A DNA stretch of 7,332 bases from positions 1 through 7,332 of the forward strand of contig JBAQCV010000015.1 of the NCBI GenBank assembly GCA_049294475.1, read 5' to 3'. Positions 1 to 5,730 of the stretch are shown here, one piece after another. Under the pieces are notes generated by a model that was not told where the DNA came from, did no database searches, and worked only from the letters and a program-made list of their open reading frames with translations. The first letter of the stretch is position 1, and each line of letters begins with the position of its first letter. This DNA is from UBA1568 sp049294475 (GTDB lineage Bacteria; Patescibacteriota; Minisyncoccia; Moranbacterales; UBA1568). The position numbers and the translations under genes are program-made.

Positions 1-2
1 CC

Positions 3-353
3 GCAGTTCTCCCCTTGTTGCAAAGGCTCAAGGCTGCCTATCAATTGTGGCACAGCGCGGTTGCACATATTCCAAAGCTTCATCGTTACACATTCGGAGG
101 GAAGATAGATAAACTCTTTCTTGAGATATTAGAAATCATTTTCCGGGCACAATATGCCAAGCCGGAGCAGAAACTCCAATACCTCATTGCCGGGAGCGGC
201 AAAATTGACCTTCTCAAATTCTTTCTGCAAATCGGCTGGGAAAGTAAGCTCGTAGATAACAAAAAATACCTCGCACTTTCTACTGAACTTCAGGCAATTG
301 GACGGATGCTTGGTGGGTGGAAAAAAGGTTTGGAAACAAAACTCTCGCCCTAA
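3..353 (+). CDS. avd: DGR accessory protein Avd (four-helix bundle), 5' end cut by window edge
   Basis: The frame is open from base 3 to the TAA at 351-353, giving about 116 residues. No convincing start is visible: a TTG at 15 is possible, but the frame continues to the window edge as A-V-L-P-L-L-Q-R and Avd proteins usually begin slightly earlier, so I treat it as 5'-partial. The protein is helical and basic, with the motif IPKLHRYTFGGKID near the first helix turn and long amphipathic helices after it, as in the Avd / four-helix-bundle (23S rRNA intervening-sequence-protein-like) family. Avd proteins form a basic pentameric barrel that binds the reverse transcriptase and template RNA in DGRs. 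A template repeat starts 19 bases after the stop, on the opposite strand, which supports the Avd reading over the generic 23S-IVP reading. The odd point is that avd is convergent with the template RNA rather than co-directional. Confidence 0.8.
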   Translation, partial: AVLPLLQRLKAAYQLWHSAVAHIPKLHRYTFGGKIDKLFLEILEIIFRAQYAKPEQKLQYLIAGSGKIDLLKFFLQIGWESKLVDNKKYLALSTELQAIGRMLGGWKKGLETKLSP

Positions 354-362
354 AGACGAGAG
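333..362 (-). terminator. Candidate intrinsic terminator of the TR RNA, overlapping the avd stop
   Basis: Read on the - strand, CTCTCG (362-357) pairs with CGAGAG (347-342) around a 9-base loop, then the tract TTTTGTTT follows. It lies just downstream of the template repeat in the TR reading direction. The avd stop codon (351-353) sits in the loop. The stem is only 6 bp, so the call is moderate. On the + strand no U-tract follows, so it is not a good terminator for avd. Confidence 0.5.
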
Positions 363-581
363 AAACTTTACGCGTGGCCGGGGCAGAGAACCTGGTTGTC
401 AGCATTCCAGTTGCCAGTCTCGTCGAGCCTCCAGTCGTTGACGTTCCACTTGCGGTTGTCGGAGTTCCAGTTGACATTCACGGCGAAGACTTTGTGCCTT
501 GAGCCATCCATTCCACCACCCCTCGACTACTCTTGGGGTTGTATCGTATGCGGGACATAGAAGTCCACCAGTTCAAGACAC
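335..581 (-). ncRNA. Inferred DGR template RNA (TR transcript)
   Basis: This transcript is inferred, with ends from a TATAAT box (588-593) and a hairpin/U-tract (333-362), giving about 245 nt. The strand is fixed by the mutation pattern: the changed template bases are adenines only on the - strand, so the RNA copied by the reverse transcriptase must be - strand sense. The TR occupies the 3' half, preceded by roughly 90 nt of leader that contains a small possible hairpin (ACCCC 518-522 with GGGGT 535-539). The transcript is convergent with avd and overlaps its last codons. A longer transcript reading from the target gene is possible, although the terminator at 722-769 argues against it. Confidence 0.5.
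372..492 (-). repeat. DGR template repeat (TR)
   Basis: This 121-bp stretch aligns without gaps to 820-940 (offset 448). There are 19 mismatches. Eighteen lie in 393-478 and all are T on the + strand here, that is A on the - strand: 11 A-to-G, 5 A-to-T and 2 A-to-C. About 30 template adenines exist between 377 and 492, so 18 of 30 changed, against 0 of 86 other bases. The remaining mismatch (376, C versus A on the - strand) is in the conserved 3' tail. Read in the frame of the target gene, the TR contains nine AAY (Asn) codons at the diversified positions and ends in L-C-P-G-H-A followed by a TAA at 368-370, as if it were the fossil end of a target gene. Confidence 0.95.
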
Positions 582-587
582 CAACGC

Positions 588-593
588 ATTATA
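588..593 (-). promoter_or_regulatory. Candidate -10 box for the TR RNA
   Basis: On the - strand a perfect TATAAT lies at 593-588 behind an AT-rich stretch (about 594-610), roughly 95 bases upstream of the TR in its reading direction. The -35 position at 17-bp spacing is GTGCCA (611-616), a weak match. The call rests on the -10 box and on the position. Confidence 0.35.
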
Positions 594-721
594 TTTTTTT
601 GAAAATAAAATGGCACTCTAGTTGAAGAAAGTTCCGCAACTACTCTGGCACATTTCATTTCCAGTATCCTGACCTTTCAGCCGTAGCCGAAAGAAATTTC
701 CAACATACCTCTCTCATTGTA

Positions 722-769
722 TCAAAACAAAAAGACCCTGGGAAGCTGCAGATGCAGTTTCCAAGGGTC
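722..769 (-). terminator. Intrinsic terminator / hairpin downstream of the DGR target
   Basis: On the - strand, bases 769-753 pair with 750-734 to make a long hairpin (GACCC...GGGTC at its base, one mismatch at 740/763, one G-U at 745/758; the apical pairs must open to give a loop). It is followed by the tract TTTTTGTTTTG. It starts 41 bases after the target stop codon and about 50 bases past the VR end. An additional outer repeat, AAAAGACCC (730-738) with GGGTCTTTT (783-791), could form a competing structure. In the Bordetella phage DGR a hairpin/cruciform just downstream of VR aids homing, so this element may have a double role. Confidence 0.8.
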
Positions 770-809
770 AAAGAGACTAAGTGGGTCTTTTGCCTAAGTG
801 GCGAAAGGG

Positions 810-1487
810 TCAGAGCGTTGCGTTGCCGGGGCAGAGAACCCGGTAGCCAGCACCCCAGAAGCCAGTCCCGTCGAGCCTCCAGCCGCTGACGAGCCACTCG
901 CGGTAGTCGGAGTCCCAGCTGACACGCACGGCGAAGACTTCACCGTTTTTGCCCTCGACGTAGAAGATGTTCGCGTAACCGTTGTTCAGCAGGAAGCCCG
1001 ACTTGCCCTTGGGCTGTGCTTCGATAAGGCTTGCGATGTCTTCGAGCGTCGAAAGGTGTGATTCCGGCAGTTCCTTGCAGATGTCCTTGTCGTAGGCGTT
1101 CGCTTTGAGGAGCGATGCCACGTAGGGACGTGCGGGAGCCGAATCCACTATCTGCCTGGCGCTCAAGTCGAGACGCTCTGCGAAAGTTTCGTAGACGTAG
1201 AGGCCGGTGCCGATCTGGTAGAACGCCACCGCATTGAAGGGCTTTGTCCTGGCCGGAACGGTTGACTTGCCAACAGGCTTGAGGAGCCTGGTTTCAGCGA
1301 GCACCGGGTAGCACGAAAGGAGTTTCAATCCGCCAATCATTTTCTCCAGATGCGGACGACCTCTCGCTGTTGCGAGAACATGAAATTCCTCCTCGCTCAC
1401 GCCCTGCGCGCGGCGGATCTCATCCATCGTAGCGCCGATCTGCATGGCGAACCCAAACCCTGAAACCACCTGCGACTTCTTGCTCAT
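810..1487 (-). CDS. DGR variable target protein (C-type-lectin-like C-terminus)
   Basis: This 225-residue protein ends in the VR. ATG at 1487 is chosen because GAGGAG (1500-1495) lies 7 bases upstream; the open frame continues further but lacks such a site. Residues 1-60 (MSKKSQVVSGFGFAMQIGAT then an acidic helical stretch to about 58) form a compact N-terminal module that I recall from DGR-type proteins of Patescibacteria; its function is not known to me. Residues 160-225 contain LLNNGYANIFYVEGKNGEVF and the VR, which fits the CLec-type ligand-binding fold of DGR targets. Diversified residues are R188, S190, D192, Y195, E197, L199, S201, G202, G207, F210, G212, G214, Y215 and R216. No signal peptide or membrane segment is evident, so display at the surface is not supported; an intracellular or otherwise exported binding protein is possible. 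The ligand is unknown. Confidence 0.85.
   Translation of the reverse strand: MSKKSQVVSGFGFAMQIGATMDEIRRAQGVSEEEFHVLATARGRPHLEKMIGGLKLLSCYPVLAETRLLKPVGKSTVPARTKPFNAVAFYQIGTGLYVYETFAERLDLSARQIVDSAPARPYVASLLKANAYDKDICKELPESHLSTLEDIASLIEAQPKGKSGFLLNNGYANIFYVEGKNGEVFAVRVSWDSDYREWLVSGWRLDGTGFWGAGYRVLCPGNATL
820..840 (-). other. Candidate IMH (initiation of mutagenic homing) region at the VR 3' end
   Basis: Beyond the last diversified base (841), TR and VR share a GC-rich block on the - strand, GGTTCTCTGCCCCGGC (840-825), then differ once at 824 (A in VR, C at TR 376), agree for four more bases and diverge at 819. A GC-rich conserved tail with a small TR/VR difference is what IMH and IMH* look like in known DGRs, where cDNA priming starts. 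The call is by position and composition. Confidence 0.65.
820..940 (-). repeat. DGR variable repeat (VR)
   Basis: This is the recipient copy of the template at 372-492, located in codons 183-223 of the target gene. Relative to the template it carries 14 amino-acid substitutions from 18 adenine changes. All nine template Asn codons are altered (to R, S, D, Y, L, S, F, G, Y), as are K, Q, E and two D codons. The frame is intact and there is no stop. The hydrophobic and Trp scaffold (V-x-W, W-R-L-D, V-L-C-P-G) is unchanged. Confidence 0.95.
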
Positions 1488-1494
1488 TACTATT

Positions 1495-1500
1495 CTCCTC
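1495..1500 (-). promoter_or_regulatory. Shine-Dalgarno site that sets the DGR target start
   Basis: GAGGAG on the - strand lies 7 bases before the ATG at 1487. An in-frame upstream ATG (near 1612) has no such site, so translation most likely starts at 1487. Confidence 0.75.
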
Positions 1501-1626
1501 GATCCACTCCTCACGGCCCCACATATGCAGAGTCGCCCCAAATGGATCATCAAGGAACACACTCCCTTTTTCGCTCGGGAGCTTGGCGGTTTTTGCGTTT
1601 GCTGAAGCAGCATCCAAAAACATTGA

Positions 1627-1655
1627 AGTATAGCATTTTTTGGCTTTTCTGTCCA
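1627..1655 (-). promoter_or_regulatory. Sigma-70-type promoter of the DGR target gene
   Basis: On the - strand TGGACA (1655-1650) is followed by exactly 17 bases and TATACT (1632-1627), with TGC directly before the -10 box (extended -10). Predicted transcription start is about 1620, leaving a leader of roughly 130 nt before the ATG. The leader contains a small inverted repeat (CTCCC 1562-1566 with GGGAG 1577-1581). The -35 overlaps a 6-bp inverted repeat (CCAGCC 1653-1658, GGCTGG 1668-1673) behind ispG that lacks a U-tract. The 197 bases between ispG and the target hold no convincing gene. Confidence 0.75.
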
Positions 1656-1684
1656 GCCCGCTGAACCGGCTGGCACAGCGTGTC

Positions 1685-2878
1685 TCAAGCGCCATTTTCT
1701 CCAGGTTCGATCCACTTGCCGTCTGACTTGATCAGGGCGATGAGCTCCTCTACCGCTTCTTTTTCCGGAACGCCTCGCTTCACCAGCACTTTCTTGCGAT
1801 ACAGACTGATCTGCCCTGGGGCTCCCCCGACATACCCGTAGTCCGCGTCCGCCATCTCTCCAAGACCATTCACGATGCAGCCCATGATAGCGATGTGCAG
1901 CCCCTTCAGATGACCCAGGCGTTCCTTGATGACGTTCGTGACGGGCTCGATATCGAAGAGCGTCCGCCCACACGACGGACACGAGATGAATTCCGTCCGC
2001 GTGATGCGCCGATGCGTCGCCTGCAGGATCCCGTAGCCTGTCGGGATCTCTTTCGCCGGGTCTTCGGTGAGCGAGACGCGGATCGTGTCGCCGATGCCCT
2101 CCAGAAGCAGCGTACCGATGCCAAGCATCGATTTTGCGCGCCCTTCCTCTCCATTACCAGCTTCCGTCACACCCAGGTGAATGGGATAATCCATCCCCTC
2201 TTTGTCCATCGTCGCCGCAAGCAGGCGGTTGGCTTCGATCATAATGAGGGGATTCGACGCTTTCAGTGCGACGATGATGTCATGAAATTGGTGTCTCTGA
2301 AAAATCCGCAGGTATTCCATCGTCGACTCCACCAGCCCCAGCGGCGTATCGCCGAAACGCGACAACACCCGGTCGGAGAGCGACCCATGGTTGCATCCGA
2401 TACGGAGCGCCTTGCCAGACTGCTTCGCGGCCTCTATAAACGGCAGCAGGCTTTCTTCTATCCGCTCTATTTCCTTGGCATAACTCGCGTCATCGAATTC
2501 GAACGTACGAAAAATTTTTCCATCGAGGAGATTTCCGGGATTCAGCCTGATCTTGTCCGCCCATTTTAGCGCCTCAAACGCCGCCGCCGGCAAAAAATGG
2601 ATGTCAGCAATGAGCGGTATGGATATCCCATCTTTGAGAAGCGCTTCGCGGATCGGCCCGAGCGCCTGGGCATGCTTGGGTGTCGGCGTTGTCAGGCGGA
2701 TGAGCTCGGATCCGGCTCGCACGCAGGCCTTGATCTGCGCCACGGTCGCCGCTATATCAAGCGTATCGGTATTCGTCATCGTCTGCACGCGGATCGGATT
2801 GTCTCCGCCGATTCCCACGCCGCCGACGTCGACGACGCGCGTTTTTCTTCTCGGTTTCAGTGCCGCGAAAGAATCCAT
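1685..2878 (-). CDS. ispG: 4-hydroxy-3-methylbut-2-enyl diphosphate synthase IspG (GcpE), short form with plant/Chlamydia-type signatures
   Basis: IspG is an iron-sulfur enzyme of the MEP pathway; it reductively opens MEcPP to HMBPP in the cytosol. The protein has 397 residues: an N-terminal TIM barrel (about 8-280, with RRKTR, VQTMTNTDT, ADIHF and IRLNPGN) and a C-terminal reductase-like domain. The [4Fe-4S] ligands are C300, C303 and C334 with E341 (CPSCGR ... GCIVNGLGE). The strings DYPIHLGVTEAGNGEEGR and EMADADYGYVGGAPG match the plant/Chlamydia lineage, which usually carries a large insert between the two domains; here about 20 residues separate LTEDPAKEI and CPSCGR, so the insert is missing. 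L339 replaces the usual proline of NGPGE. The ATG at 2878 follows gyrA by 29 bases. No good ribosome binding site is close (GGGGGG lies 20 bases away), so coupling to gyrA is likely. Confidence 0.95.
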   Translation of the reverse strand: MDSFAALKPRRKTRVVDVGGVGIGGDNPIRVQTMTNTDTLDIAATVAQIKACVRAGSELIRLTTPTPKHAQALGPIREALLKDGISIPLIADIHFLPAAAFEALKWADKIRLNPGNLLDGKIFRTFEFDDASYAKEIERIEESLLPFIEAAKQSGKALRIGCNHGSLSDRVLSRFGDTPLGLVESTMEYLRIFQRHQFHDIIVALKASNPLIMIEANRLLAATMDKEGMDYPIHLGVTEAGNGEEGRAKSMLGIGTLLLEGIGDTIRVSLTEDPAKEIPTGYGILQATHRRITRTEFISCPSCGRTLFDIEPVTNVIKERLGHLKGLHIAIMGCIVNGLGEMADADYGYVGGAPGQISLYRKKVLVKRGVPEKEAVEELIALIKSDGKWIEPGENGA

Positions 2879-2907
2879 AAAAGATTTTGATGTGATATCC
2901 CCCCGTG

Positions 2908-5355
2908 TTACAGCAGCGTGAACGCCGCCACGCTGTCTCCCGGCTGCGGCTTCATCACGCGCACGCCCTGGGTAACGCGGCCGAGGAGCGGTACGCTCTT
3001 GAACGGCACGCGGATGATGGTGCCTTTCTCCGACGTCAGGATGAGATCGTCCTCGATGGCCGCCAGGCTGGTGATGGCGGCACCCACGAGCTTACCGGTT
3101 TTCGCCGTCACCTTCATCGTCTTGATGCCGGATCCCCCGCGCTTCTGCACCTTGTAGGATTTGAGTTCGCTCCGTTTGCCGAAACCGTTCTGCGAGAGGA
3201 TCAGAAGTTCCAGGCCTTTCTCGCCTTTCGGAATCACATCCATACCGACGATCTTGTCGCTGCCCTTCAGTTTCATGCCGCGCACGCCGGAAGCCCCGCG
3301 CCCCATCGGACGCACGTCGGTTTCCCTGAAGCGGATCGCCTGACCGTCGCTCGTGGTCAGTGCCACATCGTCAGTGCCGGTCGTCGGACGCACCCAACCG
3401 AGCGTGTCGCCCTTATCGAGTCCGATCGCGATCAGCCCGCTCCGGCGCACGTTTTCGAAATCCTCGAGCTTGCTCTTCTTGATCGTGCCGTTTTCCGTCG
3501 CCATAAACAGATACTTGAACGCATCATTGTTATTGAAAGCGATCATCGCGGTGATCTTCTCCTCCTGCGCCACCTGCAGGAAGTTGACGATGGCCTGACC
3601 CTTCGACGTGCGGGAGGATTCCGGAATCTCGTACGCCTTGGTCTGGAACACCTTGCCGGTATTCGTGAAAAACATCAGATTGTCGTGCGTCTGTATCGAG
3701 AGCACCTGCGCGATGCGGTCTTCTTCCTTGGTCGTCGCCCCGATCACGCCCTTGCCGCCGCGCTTCTGCACGCGATACGCGCTCGGATTCATCCGCTTGA
3801 TATAGCCGTCCTCGGTCAGCGTGATGATGGCCTCGTCGTTCGGAATCAGGTCTTCCTGCCTGAACTCCGTCATGCCGGTCTTCACGACGCGTGTCCTGCG
3901 CTCGTCGCCGAACCGGTCCCGCACCTCGATCAGCTCGCTCTTCACGAGGGCGAGGATTTTTTTATGATGTTTCAGGAGGTCTTCGAGATACGCGATGAAT
4001 GTGAGTTTTTCTGCCAGCTCGTCTTCGATCTTCTTGCGCTCGAGTCCTGCCAACGTCTGCAGGCGCATCTCGAGGATCGCGGTCACCTGCGCATCGGACA
4101 GCGTGAATTTCTTCATCAGGTTCGCGTGCGCCGCTTCCTTGGTCGGCGATTTCTTGATCGTCTCGATGATCGCATCGATATGGTCGAGCGCTTTCTTCAG
4201 GCCTTCCAGGATATGCGCGCGGTCTCTCGTTTTTTGCAGGTCATGCTGCGTGCGGCGCACCACGACTTTCTCGCGATGCTTGATATAGTGCTCGAGGATG
4301 GCTTTCAGGGTGAGGATCTGCGGGTCCACGCCGTCGACGAGCGCGAGCATATTCACGTTGAAATTCTTCTGCAGGTCCGTCATCTGATAGAGCTGGTTGA
4401 GCACTTTCTGCGGAAACGCTTCCTTTTTCAGATCCACTACGACGCGTACGCCGTTCCTGTCGGATTCATCGCGCAGATCCCTGATGCCGCGTATCTTGTC
4501 TTCCTTCACCAGTTCGGCGATCTTCATGATGAGGGAGGATTTGTTCGTCGCGTACGTCATCTCGGTGACGATGATCTGGAACTGACCGCTCTTGCTCTCG
4601 ACGATCTCCGCCTTGGCGCGGGCCATGATCGGCCCTTTGCCGGTGGCATAGGCTTCACGGATGTCTTTCGCATTGTAGATGGTGCCGCCCGTCGGAAAAT
4701 CAGGGCCCTTGATGAACTGCATCAGGTCATCCACGTTCGCTTCCGGATGTTCGATCAGGTGGCAGATGCCGTCTACCAATTCATTGAGATTGTGCGGCGG
4801 GATGTTGGTCGCCATACCGACCGCGATACCGACGGTCCCGTTGAGCAGAAGCTGCGGGAGCTTGGCCGGCAATACGAGCGGTTCCTCATGCATGCCGTCG
4901 AAGTTCGGTATGAAGTCCACCGTATCCTTGTCGATATCGAGAAGCATCTCTTCGGCGATCGCTTTCAGTTTCGCCTCGGTATAGCGGTATGCGGCGGCGC
5001 CATCCCCATCCATCGAACCGAAGTTCCCCTGTCCCCACACCAACGGATAACGGAGTGAGAAATCCTGGGCCATACGCACCATCGTATCGTACACGGCCGT
5101 ATCGCCATGCGGATGCCATTTGCCCAGCACTTCTCCGACGACGGTCGCTGATTTGCGAAACTTGGCCGTCGAACGAAGTCCTGTAGACCACATCGAATAG
5201 AGTATACGGCGGTGCACCGGCTTCAGTCCGTCGCGCACATCAGGAAGCGCCCGCGCCACGATGACGCTCATCGCGTAGTCGAGATACGATTGCTTGACCT
5301 CATCCGTGATGGAACGCGGTTCTATTTTTCCTTCATGAAACGCTTTCTCTGACAT
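2908..5355 (-). CDS. gyrA: DNA gyrase subunit A
   Basis: This is a full-length GyrA of 815 residues, the breakage-reunion subunit that with GyrB introduces negative supercoils into DNA. The winged-helix/tower region starts at about residue 12. The active site is R124-Y125 (RYTE), the tyrosine that forms the 5'-phosphotyrosyl bond. The quinolone-determining loop HPHGDTAVYD (81-90) has T86 and D90 at the E. coli S83/D87 positions; Thr there is normal in several wild-type bacteria. A coiled-coil/primary dimer region follows (about 360-480), then the C-terminal beta-pinwheel (about 500-815). The GyrA box QKRGGKG at 530-536 and a second box-like QKRGGSG at 737-743 identify it as GyrA rather than ParC. 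The start at 5355 lies 36 bases after the preceding stop; no strong ribosome binding site is visible. It is the third gene of the operon. Confidence 0.97.
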   Translation of the reverse strand: MSEKAFHEGKIEPRSITDEVKQSYLDYAMSVIVARALPDVRDGLKPVHRRILYSMWSTGLRSTAKFRKSATVVGEVLGKWHPHGDTAVYDTMVRMAQDFSLRYPLVWGQGNFGSMDGDGAAAYRYTEAKLKAIAEEMLLDIDKDTVDFIPNFDGMHEEPLVLPAKLPQLLLNGTVGIAVGMATNIPPHNLNELVDGICHLIEHPEANVDDLMQFIKGPDFPTGGTIYNAKDIREAYATGKGPIMARAKAEIVESKSGQFQIIVTEMTYATNKSSLIMKIAELVKEDKIRGIRDLRDESDRNGVRVVVDLKKEAFPQKVLNQLYQMTDLQKNFNVNMLALVDGVDPQILTLKAILEHYIKHREKVVVRRTQHDLQKTRDRAHILEGLKKALDHIDAIIETIKKSPTKEAAHANLMKKFTLSDAQVTAILEMRLQTLAGLERKKIEDELAEKLTFIAYLEDLLKHHKKILALVKSELIEVRDRFGDERRTRVVKTGMTEFRQEDLIPNDEAIITLTEDGYIKRMNPSAYRVQKRGGKGVIGATTKEEDRIAQVLSIQTHDNLMFFTNTGKVFQTKAYEIPESSRTSKGQAIVNFLQVAQEEKITAMIAFNNNDAFKYLFMATENGTIKKSKLEDFENVRRSGLIAIGLDKGDTLGWVRPTTGTDDVALTTSDGQAIRFRETDVRPMGRGASGVRGMKLKGSDKIVGMDVIPKGEKGLELLILSQNGFGKRSELKSYKVQKRGGSGIKTMKVTAKTGKLVGAAITSLAAIEDDLILTSEKGTIIRVPFKSVPLLGRVTQGVRVMKPQPGDSVAAFTLL

Positions 5356-5391
5356 ATTCTTGATGCTATACAGAAATATTCACCCTAGAAG

Positions 5392-5727
5392 CTACTGCGT
5401 GCTCGGTACGCCTTCGCCACCCTGGAATTGCTCATTGAAATACTGCTCGCCCGTCTTCGTATCCTGTCCGTCGACGCGGAGCGGCGCTGACTGTTCGAGG
5501 AGACTGCCGAATGACGGCACCTGGCCATCGGGCAAGAGATCCTTGCCCTTCTCGGCGGCGGCCGGGATATCTTGGCTGATGCTCTGAAAACCAGACTTGA
5601 GCGACAAGAGCCAGACCCCGATGACAAACAGCATGGAAACGACGAGACACATGATCACATAGCGCTTGCGGATATCTTCCGGCTGCTCACGGATCCATTC
5701 GATTTTTTCCCAGAGACCGCGTGCCAT
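5392..5727 (-). CDS. Small single-pass membrane protein of unknown function
   Basis: This 111-residue protein is not recognised by name. The first 20 residues are charged (WEKIEWIREQPEDIRKRY), followed by one hydrophobic segment at about 24-43 (VIMCLVVSMLFVIGVWLLSL) and a hydrophilic, Gln/Gly-rich tail with no cysteine. The basic residues before the segment suggest the N-terminus is cytoplasmic and the tail outside. It starts 3 bases after the stop of the MBL-fold gene and ends 36 bases before gyrA, so it is translationally coupled in the operon; a weak GAGG lies about 10 bases upstream of the ATG. I recall similar short W-x-K-I-E-W proteins next to gyrA or the MBL gene in Patescibacteria, but cannot confirm this here. 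No function is claimed. Confidence 0.75.
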   Translation of the reverse strand: MARGLWEKIEWIREQPEDIRKRYVIMCLVVSMLFVIGVWLLSLKSGFQSISQDIPAAAEKGKDLLPDGQVPSFGSLLEQSAPLRVDGQDTKTGEQYFNEQFQGGEGVPSTQ

Positions 5728-5730
5728 ACT

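Noticed and set aside
317..502. Short + strand frames across the TR and VR with similar translations
   Set aside because: Their similarity comes from the TR/VR repeat read on the wrong strand. The - strand frame joins the target protein and explains the adenine pattern.
372..940. Repeat pair as a CRISPR array or simple gene duplication
   Set aside because: There are only two long copies 448 bp apart, and the differences are restricted to one base type on one strand, which ordinary duplication and divergence does not produce.
1653..1673. Hairpin behind ispG as an intrinsic terminator
   Set aside because: The 6-bp stem is not followed by a U-tract on the - strand, and it overlaps the -35 box of the target promoter.
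1420..1695. A 91-codon - strand frame between ispG and the target
   Set aside because: It overlaps the target start, covers the predicted promoter and leader, and shows no family resemblance.
1488..1982. In-frame upstream extension of the DGR target
   Set aside because: It overlaps ispG, lacks a ribosome binding site and crosses the promoter at 1627-1655. The ATG at 1487 has GAGGAG at ideal spacing.
2905..5058. A 717-codon open frame on the + strand
   Set aside because: It is antisense to gyrA along almost its whole length, rich in Arg, His and Asp, and has no recognisable motif; the gyrA strand has the full set of gyrase motifs.
5086..5115. Thr86 in the GyrA quinolone-determining loop as a resistance mutation
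   Set aside because: Thr at the E. coli Ser83 position is the natural residue in several bacteria; without a susceptible relative nothing can be concluded.
2908..5355. ParC instead of GyrA
   Set aside because: A GyrA box (QKRGGKG, 530-536) and a full C-terminal pinwheel are present, which ParC lacks or degrades.
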